Shown here: in pieces, positions 24,810 through 32,340 of the stretch
Position numbering within the stretch: the first letter of the stretch is position 1
How the letters are laid out: each line of letters opens with the position of its first letter
The notes under the pieces: generated by a model
What the model was told of the DNA's origin: nothing
Databases searched by the model: none
The model's input: the letters and a program-made list of their open reading frames with translations, nothing else
Assembly (NCBI GenBank): GCA_021811585.1
Contig: JAJZOG010000002.1
Coordinates: 1 to 52,600, forward strand
Reading direction: 5' to 3'
Length of the DNA stretch: 52,600 bases
From: a bacterium
GTDB taxonomy: Bacteria > Patescibacteriota > Doudnabacteria > UBA920 > VMFF01
Position numbers and translations under genes: made by a program

Positions 24810-25561
24810 GAGGACCGCTTTGCTACATCGGTGGCAAAAACCGTATTGCCCAGTTGATAATCAAGCAAATACCGCTACATCGGACATATGTTGAGCCCTT
24901 TGCCGGAGGCGCCCAGGTCTTTTTCCACAAGGAACCGTCTAAGGTAGAGATTCTGAATGACTTAAGCGACGATATTGTCAATTTCTTCAGGGTTTGCCAA
25001 AGCCATGCACCGGAACTTGTCCGGCAATTGAAGAGCATGGTGGCCGCCCGGCGGCTTTTCGAACTACTTCTCAATACCCCGCCGGCATCGCTTACCGATG
25101 TTCAGAGGGCCGCGCGCTTCTTCTACCTCCAAAGGCTTGCCTTTGCCGGCCTCATTGCACATCGTAATTTCAGAATCCAGGTTGTGCAGTCAGCCCATTG
25201 GGACCAGGAACGCCTTGAACAGATGATCTCGGAAACAGCCCGCCGGCTACAGAATGCACAAATCGAGCATTTGTCTTATGAAGAGATCATCCGCCGGACA
25301 GACCGGCCGTCCACCTTTTTCTACCTTGACCCGCCGTATTTTGGGAAAGCCCTTTACCAGTTCAATTTGAAGGAGGAGGACTACATTTCAATGGCAGAAT
25401 TGCTTTCGCAGATCAATGGCAAGTTCATATTGTCCCTGAACGATGTCCCCAAAGTCAGGGCCATTTTCTCCAGGTTTAAAATGCAACCTATTGAGCTTGC
25501 CTACAGTGCGCAGAAGAAAGCAGGAAACCGGTACAAGGAACTGCTGATCAAAAATTTCTGA
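24806..25561 (+). CDS. DNA adenine methylase, Dam/D12 class
   Basis: N6-adenine DNA methyltransferase of 251 aa. Seen: the SAM-binding motif variant YIGGKNRIA at the N-terminus, EPFAGGAQVFF (motif I region), NDLSDDIVNFFRVC, and the catalytic FFYLDPPYFG (DPPY). The helical insert between them carries target recognition and sets the motif, which cannot be read from sequence; GATC is possible but not assumed. No restriction enzyme is adjacent, so this is an orphan methylase. It may protect the element from host restriction or time its gene expression. Confidence 0.88.
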   Translation: MRGPLCYIGGKNRIAQLIIKQIPLHRTYVEPFAGGAQVFFHKEPSKVEILNDLSDDIVNFFRVCQSHAPELVRQLKSMVAARRLFELLLNTPPASLTDVQRAARFFYLQRLAFAGLIAHRNFRIQVVQSAHWDQERLEQMISETARRLQNAQIEHLSYEEIIRRTDRPSTFFYLDPPYFGKALYQFNLKEEDYISMAELLSQINGKFILSLNDVPKVRAIFSRFKMQPIELAYSAQKKAGNRYKELLIKNF

Positions 25562-25576
25562 GGAGTTTCATGGGTC

Positions 25577-26734
25577 GTGGTTGAGTTTGCATCCATTCCT
25601 AGACCGGGAAGCGCCGCGCAGTACTACCGTTCAATCCGGCTCCTGCATGAAGGCTTTGGAGTACCTGTAAATACAATTGCTCGCCTTTTCCAGACAGGGC
25701 GCCCTAATATCCGTCAAACCGAATCCCGGGAATATGAGGATGTTCCGACCTTTCTAGTGCCTCCCATCACTGGCTTGCTCAAAGAATATTCAGATGAGCG
25801 GCAGTGGGACCTGCTCAGGAAAAAATCACGCATCGAAAGCCCGTTACGAAACAGCAGGAGTCTGGATGCTTTTGAGCGGGAAATCGAAAAGACCTTCAGC
25901 ATATATTCAAGATCAGAAAACTTCCTTGCTGGTGAAAGGGCACTGCGGCTTTACATCCCATTTGTTGCCCGCGCAAGCAATCCCAAGATGCTTCGGCTGC
26001 GGGCGATTGTCTTTCAAAATCCTGCCTGGATGCTCACGCACGCCGGAAATGCCAGACGCTCCATTGAATATGCGTTTGAAGCCATGCATTGCGCATCGCT
26101 TGCCTTTGACGCCAGCCTTGGCGACCGAGCATTCCTCAAGCAATATCATCAATCCGCGCTCATCGCATCGAATGCTCTATTGAAATCTAGGCAACCTGAT
26201 GCAGCGATGTCTGTGCTTGACCAGGCGGATGCCGCGGTCCTTGTCCGTGAAGGCAGGCTTGGGAGCGAACATTACCATCAGCGGGCAGTCGGACATTTTC
26301 AAAAGGGAGAAGATGAGGCGGCTAAAGAAGAGCTTGAAAAAGCCCGTGTTGAAGTAGAGCGCGTCGGATATTCAGATTTCATCCAGGTCCGCATGGCGAG
26401 CCAGCGCCAGTTGAATGTCATTGAACCATCATCCGGCATACCACGCGCATTTAATCTAATCCATCAAGCAGCCAAATTTTACGGGCAAGGAAGCCTTGAG
26501 CACACCATGGCAATTAATTGGGCGGCAGGCAGTGTGCTTGCAACTGATAGTCAAGAAGATTTAAAGCAAGCATCCTCGATAATTTCCAGCATTGATCCTT
26601 TAAAGCGCGGGTTTGGACACCAGGCAACGACCAGATTCCTGCTATCCATAACGCCGGCACTCAACCTTTCCAAAGCAGCGCGAAATCGTTGGATTCGTTT
26701 TTTATTTTACGAAAATGCCTTTCGAATGAAGTAG
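25577..26734 (+). CDS. TPR-like helical-repeat protein, 385 aa
   Basis: GTG start at 25577 with AGGAG eleven bases upstream. The first 50 residues contain a putative HTH-like segment (LLHEGFGVPVNTIARLFQTG). The rest is a solenoid of paired helices with TPR-like hydrophobic spacing (HQSALIASNALLKSRQPDAAMSVL, EYAFEAMHCASLAFDASLG, HFQKGEDEAAKEELEKARVE). This could be a regulator that binds a peptide or protein partner through its repeats, as in RRNPP-type systems, but no signalling peptide was identified. It lies between the Dam and GGDEF genes. Confidence 0.65.
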   Translation: MVEFASIPRPGSAAQYYRSIRLLHEGFGVPVNTIARLFQTGRPNIRQTESREYEDVPTFLVPPITGLLKEYSDERQWDLLRKKSRIESPLRNSRSLDAFEREIEKTFSIYSRSENFLAGERALRLYIPFVARASNPKMLRLRAIVFQNPAWMLTHAGNARRSIEYAFEAMHCASLAFDASLGDRAFLKQYHQSALIASNALLKSRQPDAAMSVLDQADAAVLVREGRLGSEHYHQRAVGHFQKGEDEAAKEELEKARVEVERVGYSDFIQVRMASQRQLNVIEPSSGIPRAFNLIHQAAKFYGQGSLEHTMAINWAAGSVLATDSQEDLKQASSIISSIDPLKRGFGHQATTRFLLSITPALNLSKAARNRWIRFLFYENAFRMK

Positions 26735-26850
26735 CTACCCTCCATAAACGAAATTTTCTGCTGTGACAAAAATCGAGGGGGATCAGCTGGCCTTTCGTTC
26801 TTGACTTGCACGATTATCATTTTCAGCGCTTCAGAAATGCGAAAGATAAT

Positions 26851-26914
26851 GCCGGCGTTGCGCAAACAACGCCGGCTCCGCAGATGCGGAGCCACCCCGA
26901 ACTCAGGAGGTTCG
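26851..26914 (+). promoter_or_regulatory. Three-hairpin leader of the GGDEF gene
   Basis: Serial stems: GCCGGCGTTG/CAACGCCGGC (26851-26876), GGCTCCGC/GCGGAGCC (26874-26893), which shares GGC with the first, and CGAAC/GTTCG (26898-26914), whose loop and 3' arm hold the AGGAGG site. This is likely a translational control region or a processed terminator from the upstream gene. Confidence 0.55.
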
Positions 26915-26916
26915 AG

Positions 26917-27741
26917 ATGACCGCCCACCGGCCTTCATACGATCAATACGGGCCTGAAGACCACCACGCACAAAATAACGGTGCCGGAGATGTCCGTCAA
27001 GAGATTGATCATCCAACATCCCGCCATACCGTAGAAGCATCTACAGCACAGCTCGCATTCATAGCAATTCAAAATGGTCTAGAAATCCGTGTTCTACGTG
27101 CCCAGAACCAACTTCTTATAGGCACCGTTGCCGAACTTGAAAAAAAGAACCGGATATTAGCCCTAAAAGTTGAGGAACAGCGGGTTAGGAATGAATTCGA
27201 TCTGCTTACCGGCGTTCGTGTTCGAAGCGCATATCCCTGGATTATTGAGGATCAACCCCTACCGCCAGCTGTCAGTGCTGTGCTCTTCATTGATGTAAAC
27301 GACTTCAAAGAGGTAAACGATAAATACGGTCATGCTGCCGGCGATGTAGTACTTCGAGAAATTGCGTTAACAATTCAGTCGGCAATACGGACATGGGATC
27401 TGTACAGGTACGGAACAGACCACATGGACGCGCGGGAGAGAGATGAAATTATTCGAAGCGGTGGCGATGAATTTGTGATCATTCTGAACCATTGCTCTCC
27501 CCGGGTCGCAAGAAAACGCGCCGACCAAATTCGTCTGGCTGTTCATGAACACCCAATCCGTCTTGGAAGCGATTTACTACACGTATCTATATCAGTTGGC
27601 ATAGCTCCTAGATCGCTTGGCAGAACATTCCGGGAACTTGCTCTTGCCGCAGATAGCGATATGTATGCCGATAAGGCTTCGATGAAAATGTCTATCGCAT
27701 ATGGAGACAGGAAAGCTTCGCTAACGAATAGCAATCTTTGA
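26917..27741 (+). CDS. GGDEF-domain diguanylate cyclase
   Basis: Makes c-di-GMP from two GTP. ATG 26917 has CAGGAGG just upstream; the ORF-track start at 26806 is too long. The N-terminal 95 residues are disordered then coiled-coil (AQNQLLIGTVAELEKKNRILALKVEEQ), a likely dimerisation helix. The GGDEF domain follows: LFIDVNDFKEVNDKYGHAAGD, the active-site IRSGGDEFVIIL, and ISVGIAPRS. An inhibitory I-site RxxD (RERD) sits five residues before GGDEF, so product feedback is expected. There is no TM helix or sensor domain, so activity is probably set by expression or dimerisation. Confidence 0.9.
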   Translation: MTAHRPSYDQYGPEDHHAQNNGAGDVRQEIDHPTSRHTVEASTAQLAFIAIQNGLEIRVLRAQNQLLIGTVAELEKKNRILALKVEEQRVRNEFDLLTGVRVRSAYPWIIEDQPLPPAVSAVLFIDVNDFKEVNDKYGHAAGDVVLREIALTIQSAIRTWDLYRYGTDHMDARERDEIIRSGGDEFVIILNHCSPRVARKRADQIRLAVHEHPIRLGSDLLHVSISVGIAPRSLGRTFRELALAADSDMYADKASMKMSIAYGDRKASLTNSNL

Positions 27742-27749
27742 TTTAGCAA

Positions 27750-29132
27750 ATGCCCATGGTTTTTTTCGAAACAATCCTCGCCAACACCTGGAACCGGCTC
27801 ATGCGGCTCGGAGATCAGCGCCTCACGGGCGGCCTTGATCTGGGCAAGATGGTGATCGACCGCAGGACATCGAAAAAGCACTTTTACATTCCCCATATCA
27901 AGCGCGCCGAGCACATGGTCGTGCTTGGCAAAACAGGCTCAGGTAAAACCAGGCTGCTACTGCGGATGTGCATGCAGGACATCAAGGCCGGCCGCGGATT
28001 TGTTTTTTTCGACCATCATGGCGACACAATTCCCCTGCTGCTTGCAGCCATCGCGGCTGAAGAAAAGCGCGCCGGCACTGATTTAAGCAAGCAGCTAGTA
28101 GTCATTGATCCCTCGGACCCCGACTGGTCCATAGGACTCAATATTCTGGAGCCGTCAGGGCGCGACCCGTTCGTTGATGTTGTCTCAACGACAACCATCC
28201 TTAAGGACCGCTGGGGCCTGTCGTCATTTGGGGCGCCGACCGAGGAATTGCTGCGAAACAGCCTTTATGCTCTTTGCCAGAGCAGGAAAACCCTGGTTGA
28301 ACTCGGGCCGTTCCTGATGGATTCGGCATTCCGGGCGCAGTGCTTAAAGCACGTTTCCAATCCCGACATCAGAGAATATTTTAAGCTGCGCTTTGAACCG
28401 CTCAGCGAGGCATACAAAGCAGTTAAACGCGATCCGGTTCTGAATAAAGCAGCTGAGTTCACAACTGATCCGCACTTCCGCCACATCATCGGGCAGGAAA
28501 AATCAACGGTTGATCTACTCGACTGCTTTGACAGCGGCAAATGGGTTCTCGTAAACCTTAATAAAGGTAGGCTTGGCCGCCATTCCTCAACCCTGGGAAG
28601 TTTGATTCTTGGCCAGATCAGGCAGCAGGTTTTCCGCAGGCGCACCCGGCAAATATTCACGCTCTACTGCGACGAAATCCAGAACCTGCTAGCTCAGGAC
28701 TCAGGAATTGACGTGCTTTTTGCAGAAGCGCGCAAGTTTGCGGTATCACTGACCACCACAAATCAATTCCTGGATCAGTTCCCAAAGGACATCCGCTCTG
28801 CCATTCAGGCAATCGGTTCTCATATATTTTTCCAGGTATCAAGCGATGATGCCTCAACAGCCGCTTCAATGCTCGACGGCGGCAAAGCGCTTGCCGAGCT
28901 TTTAAAGAACCTGCCCAAGCGCAACTGCATTGCAAAAACCGGGCATTACAAATATCGCCAGGTTGAAATCCCGCCGGTGGAAATTCCAAAGGTTTCCTTT
29001 TCAGACCTTCTGCAGCGCTCGAGAGCATTTTATGCAAGGAGGCGTAGCGACATTGAGGCGGATATCCGCAGCCGCCGGCCAAAAACGTTAACAGGAAATG
29101 CCAAGGAGGAAGTGCTTCGTGAATGGGAATAA
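27750..29132 (+). CDS. VirD4/TraD/HerA-like DNA-translocating ATPase
   Basis: P-loop ATPase of the type IV coupling protein superfamily, which pumps DNA in conjugation. Seen: Walker A GKTGSGKTRLL (60-70), the following FDHHGDTIPLLLAAI and VIDPSDPDWSIGLNILEP segments typical of the TraG/TraD AAD domain, Walker B LYCDEIQNLL, and the sensor-like SLTTTNQFLDQFP. The length of 460 aa is short and lacks the N-terminal TM anchor of VirD4, so it is a soluble version. It ends just inside the replication-relaxation gene and so is probably its partner. Confidence 0.85.
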   Translation: MPMVFFETILANTWNRLMRLGDQRLTGGLDLGKMVIDRRTSKKHFYIPHIKRAEHMVVLGKTGSGKTRLLLRMCMQDIKAGRGFVFFDHHGDTIPLLLAAIAAEEKRAGTDLSKQLVVIDPSDPDWSIGLNILEPSGRDPFVDVVSTTTILKDRWGLSSFGAPTEELLRNSLYALCQSRKTLVELGPFLMDSAFRAQCLKHVSNPDIREYFKLRFEPLSEAYKAVKRDPVLNKAAEFTTDPHFRHIIGQEKSTVDLLDCFDSGKWVLVNLNKGRLGRHSSTLGSLILGQIRQQVFRRRTRQIFTLYCDEIQNLLAQDSGIDVLFAEARKFAVSLTTTNQFLDQFPKDIRSAIQAIGSHIFFQVSSDDASTAASMLDGGKALAELLKNLPKRNCIAKTGHYKYRQVEIPPVEIPKVSFSDLLQRSRAFYARRRSDIEADIRSRRPKTLTGNAKEEVLREWE

Positions 29133-29895
29133 CCGGATCGTGATGGACTGCGACCGGCAATTGTTTTTCGCCCTTGCAGAGATGCGCCTTGTAGACCGCG
29201 AGCAGGCGGCTTTGATAACAGGCCGGCAGGGCGTTTCCGTAAGCACCACCAATGCCTGGCTTTCAAAACTTGTAAAGGCAGGATTTCTTCGCCGCTACTT
29301 TATCGCCACAGAAAAGCGCGGCATCAAGGCACTGTATGGCCTTTCGCCAAAATCCGCCCTGATTACCGGCAGGCGGTTTCAGCCAATCCAGCGTCCCGAG
29401 AATTCTGTCCTTACAAGCGAACCATTCATCTTGCACCAGATGGCGGTAAACCACATTTATGTCCAGCTGCGGTTCAAAATTTTCTCAACGCCTGGCATCA
29501 GTTTGATCCGTTGGCAAAGCTTCCAAAAAGTACTTTCTGAAAATTCACCAATAAAGCCTGACGGGTATTTTGAGCTTGAAACCCCGGAAGGCATCAAGTC
29601 CATGTTCTGCGAGGTCGATCGCGGAACGGAAAGCCAAAAGGTCTGGTCCAAAAAGGTTGAACTGTACATCAGGTATGCAGCATCAGGCGAATTCGAAATC
29701 GAGTTCAAGAACAAGCAATTCAGGGTGCTTGTCATAGCGCAGTCACAAAGGCGCCTGGAAGAAATCCGCAAAACCGTTCAGGCGCAAACCCAGAAGATCT
29801 TTTGGTTTTCAACCCTATCCGAAATTAATGGCGAGGGACTGTTTGCATCCATCTGGACTCGTCCAGAAGGAAGTGAAAGGTTCCCGCTCATTTAG
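29119..29895 (+). CDS. Replication-relaxation family protein
   Basis: GTG 29119 follows an AAGGAGGAAG site and overlaps the ATPase stop. The first 70 residues form a winged helix (LFFALAEMRLVDREQAALITG, VSVSTTNAWLSKLVKAGFLRR). The C-terminal half carries a nuclease-like fold with KPDGYFELETPEG, FCEVDRGTESQKVWSKKVELYIRY and FRVLVIAQSQRRLEEI, matching the Replic_Relax pattern with its D/E-x-DRGTE motif. In plasmids and conjugative elements such proteins are tied to replication initiation or DNA relaxation. They are almost always next to the coupling-type ATPase, as here. Confidence 0.75.
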   Translation: MNGNNRIVMDCDRQLFFALAEMRLVDREQAALITGRQGVSVSTTNAWLSKLVKAGFLRRYFIATEKRGIKALYGLSPKSALITGRRFQPIQRPENSVLTSEPFILHQMAVNHIYVQLRFKIFSTPGISLIRWQSFQKVLSENSPIKPDGYFELETPEGIKSMFCEVDRGTESQKVWSKKVELYIRYAASGEFEIEFKNKQFRVLVIAQSQRRLEEIRKTVQAQTQKIFWFSTLSEINGEGLFASIWTRPEGSERFPLI

Positions 29896-29905
29896 GAATC
29901 CATAT

Positions 29906-30286
29906 ATGCGATTTTGCAACAACTGTAAAAGGATGACCGCGGGGCAGCCAAGCTTTTGCCCGCAGTGCGGCGCAAGCTATGGCGTAAAACTCTGCCCGCG
30001 CTCACACCCCAATCCCCGCTCTGCCGAGGTCTGCTCCCAGTGCGGCTCCAAGGATTTGTCCACGCCACACCAGAAATTGCCCTTTTGGCTGTTCTTGCTG
30101 CTCCTTCCCCTGCGTGGCTTTGGGTGGCTGATCTTGTTTTTCTTGATTATCTGGTCTTTCTTCTATGTGCGCCATCTGCTCTACAGCCCCTATGGGCTTT
30201 TGCCTTTAATGTCCATTGCCCTACTGCTTGGCTTTCTTCTATATGTCTGGACCCTGCTTGGCGGATCAGGAAGGAAAAGGAAATAA
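29906..30286 (+). CDS. Double zinc-ribbon membrane protein
   Basis: ATG 29906, 8 bases after the upstream stop codon. The N-terminal 55 residues hold four Cys pairs (FCNNCKR, FCPQCGAS, LCPRSH, VCSQCGSK), consistent with two zinc ribbons. Two or three TM helices follow (FWLFLLLLPLRGFGWLILFFLIIWSFFY, LLPLMSIALLLGFLLYVWTLL) and a basic tail. The ribbons would face the cytoplasm. The function is unknown; the gene belongs to the same operon as the transfer genes. Confidence 0.65.
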   Translation: MRFCNNCKRMTAGQPSFCPQCGASYGVKLCPRSHPNPRSAEVCSQCGSKDLSTPHQKLPFWLFLLLLPLRGFGWLILFFLIIWSFFYVRHLLYSPYGLLPLMSIALLLGFLLYVWTLLGGSGRKRK

Positions 30287-30299
30287 CGGGGAGCAGATT

Positions 30300-30431
30300 A
30301 TGCGCAGATGCATAGGTAGTCGGACTTTTCAGGAGGCAAGCAGTACCGCAATTCCATTGGTCGAAATGGACGATTACCCTCCTGCAGCAATGCAGGAAGG
30401 ATTACAGGAGGCATTGCAGGAAGGCAGATGA
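30300..30431 (+). CDS. Possible short leader peptide before the excisionase
   Basis: 43-codon ORF (MRRCIGSRTFQEASSTAI…) with a GGGAG site, ending in an ATGA overlap with the excisionase start. The second half of the DNA contains several AGGAGG/AGGAAGG repeats, so it may be a translated leader whose reading exposes the excisionase site. A chance ORF is possible. Confidence 0.3.
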   Translation: MRRCIGSRTFQEASSTAIPLVEMDDYPPAAMQEGLQEALQEGR

Positions 30432-30715
30432 ATGATGAAAGCAAGAATCTGGTGGCGCCCGGGCTTGGCGAGGCGCTTTCAATCAAGCAGGTGGCAAAGA
30501 TGCTTGGCTGCTGCCAGTGGACCGTAAGGCACAAGCTCATGCGGCAGGGACTGCCGCACCTGCGGCCCTCTGAGAGCGGCAAATTGATTTTCTTCAAAAA
30601 CCAAGTTGCCGCCTGGGTGATCAAGCGCCAAATACAACAACAAGGAGGTATTCCCATTGACGCTTTACAAGCGAGGACGAATCTTTTGGGCCTACATAAC
30701 CCTAAACGGCCTTAG
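30428..30715 (+). CDS. xis: Excisionase-like HTH protein
   Basis: 95-aa protein with an HTH_17/MerR-like domain (SIKQVAKMLGCCQWTVRHKLMRQGLPHLRP, then GKLIFFKNQVAAWVI), the usual layout of excisionases that bend DNA and direct tyrosine recombinases to excise. It overlaps the start of the integrase gene by 59 bp, a common int/xis arrangement. It could instead act only as a DNA-binding repressor. Confidence 0.75.
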   Translation: MNDESKNLVAPGLGEALSIKQVAKMLGCCQWTVRHKLMRQGLPHLRPSESGKLIFFKNQVAAWVIKRQIQQQGGIPIDALQARTNLLGLHNPKRP

Positions 30716-31784
30716 GCATGCCCGTTCAACAGGAACAGGCAACCGAAAGCTTGCCGAAACCATTGGCCGCAAGTTCGAAGAGGAGCTTTTGACCTGCCAG
30801 GAGGGCATCACAAAACTTCAGCCCGAAATGAAATTTCAGGAGCTTGCCGCCCGCTTTATTGCCGAAGGCGAGGTCAAGCCCTGGCACCTGGAGCGCCTAA
30901 AGCAGCTCCTTCCCTTCTGGGGAGGCCTGCCGCTTCGCTCCATAACCAAAGGCACTGTCCGGGTATACCGCATGGAGCGGCTAAAGCAAAAGAAACTGAC
31001 AGAGAAGACCATCAGCCACGATCTTGCGGTTGTCCGCCACCTGCTTTTCTGGGCTCAGGATGAAGGCATTGTTGCCGCAAACCCGCTAACCAGGCTACGG
31101 CTTCCCAGGGCCCGGCACCGCAAGCGGCCGGTCCTGAGTTTTGAAGAAGAACAAAAACTGCTCACCTCAGCTGCAGTCCACCTTAAGCCCATCATCCTTA
31201 GTGCCATTGACACAGGCATGAGGCGAGGAGAACTTCTCACTCAACGCTGGGAGGATGTTGACTTCCAGCGCGGACTTCTCTCCGTCTCGCATTCGAAAAC
31301 AGCCGAAGGTGAACAGAGGGAAATTCCGCTAACCGATCGGATGGTTTCACTGCTTGAAGGCCAAAGGAAATCATCAGGCCTTGTCTTCACGTTCCAGGGA
31401 AATGCGATCAACAGGATAAAGACGGCCTGGAAGACGGCATTAAAGAAAAGCGGGATACGGGCGATGCGCTTCCATGATCTACGCCACACGTTCAATACAA
31501 GGCTGCTTGAGGTTGGAATTGTCGCTGATGTTCGTAAAGCCCTAATGGGCCATTCCTTAGGCGATGATCCCCATGCCCTATATACCCACGTCGAGCTGCC
31601 GCTAAAGCGAAAGGCAATCCAGGCGCTTAATGCCTGGATTTGGGAGCAGGTCAAAGCGGCCAAGCAAGCTCAACAGCATTTGCAAGTAGATACAGGTGAA
31701 AGGCGGCTGCTTGGGCCGCCAACAGTCGAGGTTTTGTCCGAAAAGCTCAAGGAGGAAAGCTATGAGCGCAGAGAAAAAGTCTGA
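30657..31784 (+). CDS. int: Tyrosine recombinase/integrase
   Basis: Phage-type integrase of 375 aa. TTG start at 30657 behind AAGGAGG. Seen: an N-terminal arm-binding-like segment, a core-binding SAM-like domain (WHLERLKQLLPFWGG, VYRMERLKQKKLTEKTISHDLAVVRHLLFW), and the catalytic domain with R (DTGMRRGELLTQRWEDV), the beta-hairpin Lys region (VSHSKTAEGEQREIPL), HxxR (FHDLRHTFNTRL), GHSLG and the nucleophile Tyr in DPHALYTHVE. All catalytic residues are present. Preceded by the excisionase and followed closely by a small gene with its own SD. Confidence 0.9.
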   Translation: MTLYKRGRIFWAYITLNGLRHARSTGTGNRKLAETIGRKFEEELLTCQEGITKLQPEMKFQELAARFIAEGEVKPWHLERLKQLLPFWGGLPLRSITKGTVRVYRMERLKQKKLTEKTISHDLAVVRHLLFWAQDEGIVAANPLTRLRLPRARHRKRPVLSFEEEQKLLTSAAVHLKPIILSAIDTGMRRGELLTQRWEDVDFQRGLLSVSHSKTAEGEQREIPLTDRMVSLLEGQRKSSGLVFTFQGNAINRIKTAWKTALKKSGIRAMRFHDLRHTFNTRLLEVGIVADVRKALMGHSLGDDPHALYTHVELPLKRKAIQALNAWIWEQVKAAKQAQQHLQVDTGERRLLGPPTVEVLSEKLKEESYERREKV

Positions 31785-31977
31785 GGCCAAAGAACAGCCA
31801 TCTTCCGCTCCCCCGAAAGGCCGCAAGGCCTGGGTGCCGAAGACGCCGGTTGAAAACATCCTGCAGCAGATTGACAAGCAACAGGTGCGGGTTTCCGAAC
31901 TCCAGCAAGATCTGGACAAGGAAAAAGCCCTACTTGCAAAACTGCTTCAGGCCAAAAAGGTCTTGGAATCTGTGTGA
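31762..31977 (+). CDS. Small coiled-coil protein, 71 aa
   Basis: ATG 31762 behind AAGGAGGAAAG, inside the end of the integrase gene. The N-terminal half is Lys/Glu/Pro-rich and disordered; the C-terminal half is a clean heptad helix (ILQQIDKQQVRVSELQQDL). It may be a DNA-associated or structural accessory protein. No family is recognised. Confidence 0.6.
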   Translation: MSAEKKSEAKEQPSSAPPKGRKAWVPKTPVENILQQIDKQQVRVSELQQDLDKEKALLAKLLQAKKVLESV

Positions 31978-31981
31978 TTCC

Positions 31982-32019
31982 AAAAAGGGTACTTGAAACG
32001 ACAGGTGCCCTTTTTCTTT
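31982..32019 (+). terminator. Intra-operon terminator/attenuator
   Basis: AAAAAGGGTAC/GTGCCCTTTTT stem followed by CTTTT. It lies between the coiled-coil ORF and the next membrane gene. Because the genes beyond it continue in the same direction with an SD but no visible promoter, it probably reduces, not abolishes, downstream expression. Confidence 0.65.
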
Positions 32020-32036
32020 TGGGAGGAAATTTTAAA

Positions 32037-32324
32037 ATGCTGCATATTCTGGTTCCGCTCGTTGGCCTTGCCCTGGCGGTATTGGCAATCCTGGTCATGG
32101 TCCGGGCAGTCTCAGTCCAGGAAATCTTCAGCTTCAGCCGCAAGGGCATGGTTGCGCTGGTCGTCTTCCTGGTTGCCGGCTGCTATTTGGAGCACGCCGT
32201 AGTTACCCTGCTGCCGGTCGCGGCAAAAGCGCTTCTCTTCATTGCTTTAGTCGTTGCCATATATTTCCTACTCATATTCCTTGCCAGCAGATTTTCCAGC
32301 CGCGGTGAAAACCGCCAGATCTGA
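32037..32324 (+). CDS. Small three-TM membrane protein, 95 aa
   Basis: ATG 32037 behind GGGAGG. Three hydrophobic helices (ILVPLVGLALAVLAILVMV, MVALVVFLVAGCYLEHAVV, ALLFIALVVAIYFLLIFLA) and a short basic tail. It resembles small integral proteins of transfer or holin-like systems by size only. Co-directional with the larger membrane protein after it. Confidence 0.6.
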   Translation: MLHILVPLVGLALAVLAILVMVRAVSVQEIFSFSRKGMVALVVFLVAGCYLEHAVVTLLPVAAKALLFIALVVAIYFLLIFLASRFSSRGENRQI

Positions 32325-32340
32325 CCTCCGGAGGTATTTT

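Noticed and set aside
29956-30315. 119-aa ORF overlapping the zinc-ribbon membrane gene
   Set aside because: Alternative frame of the same DNA; the chosen frame has four Cys pairs and clean TM helices.
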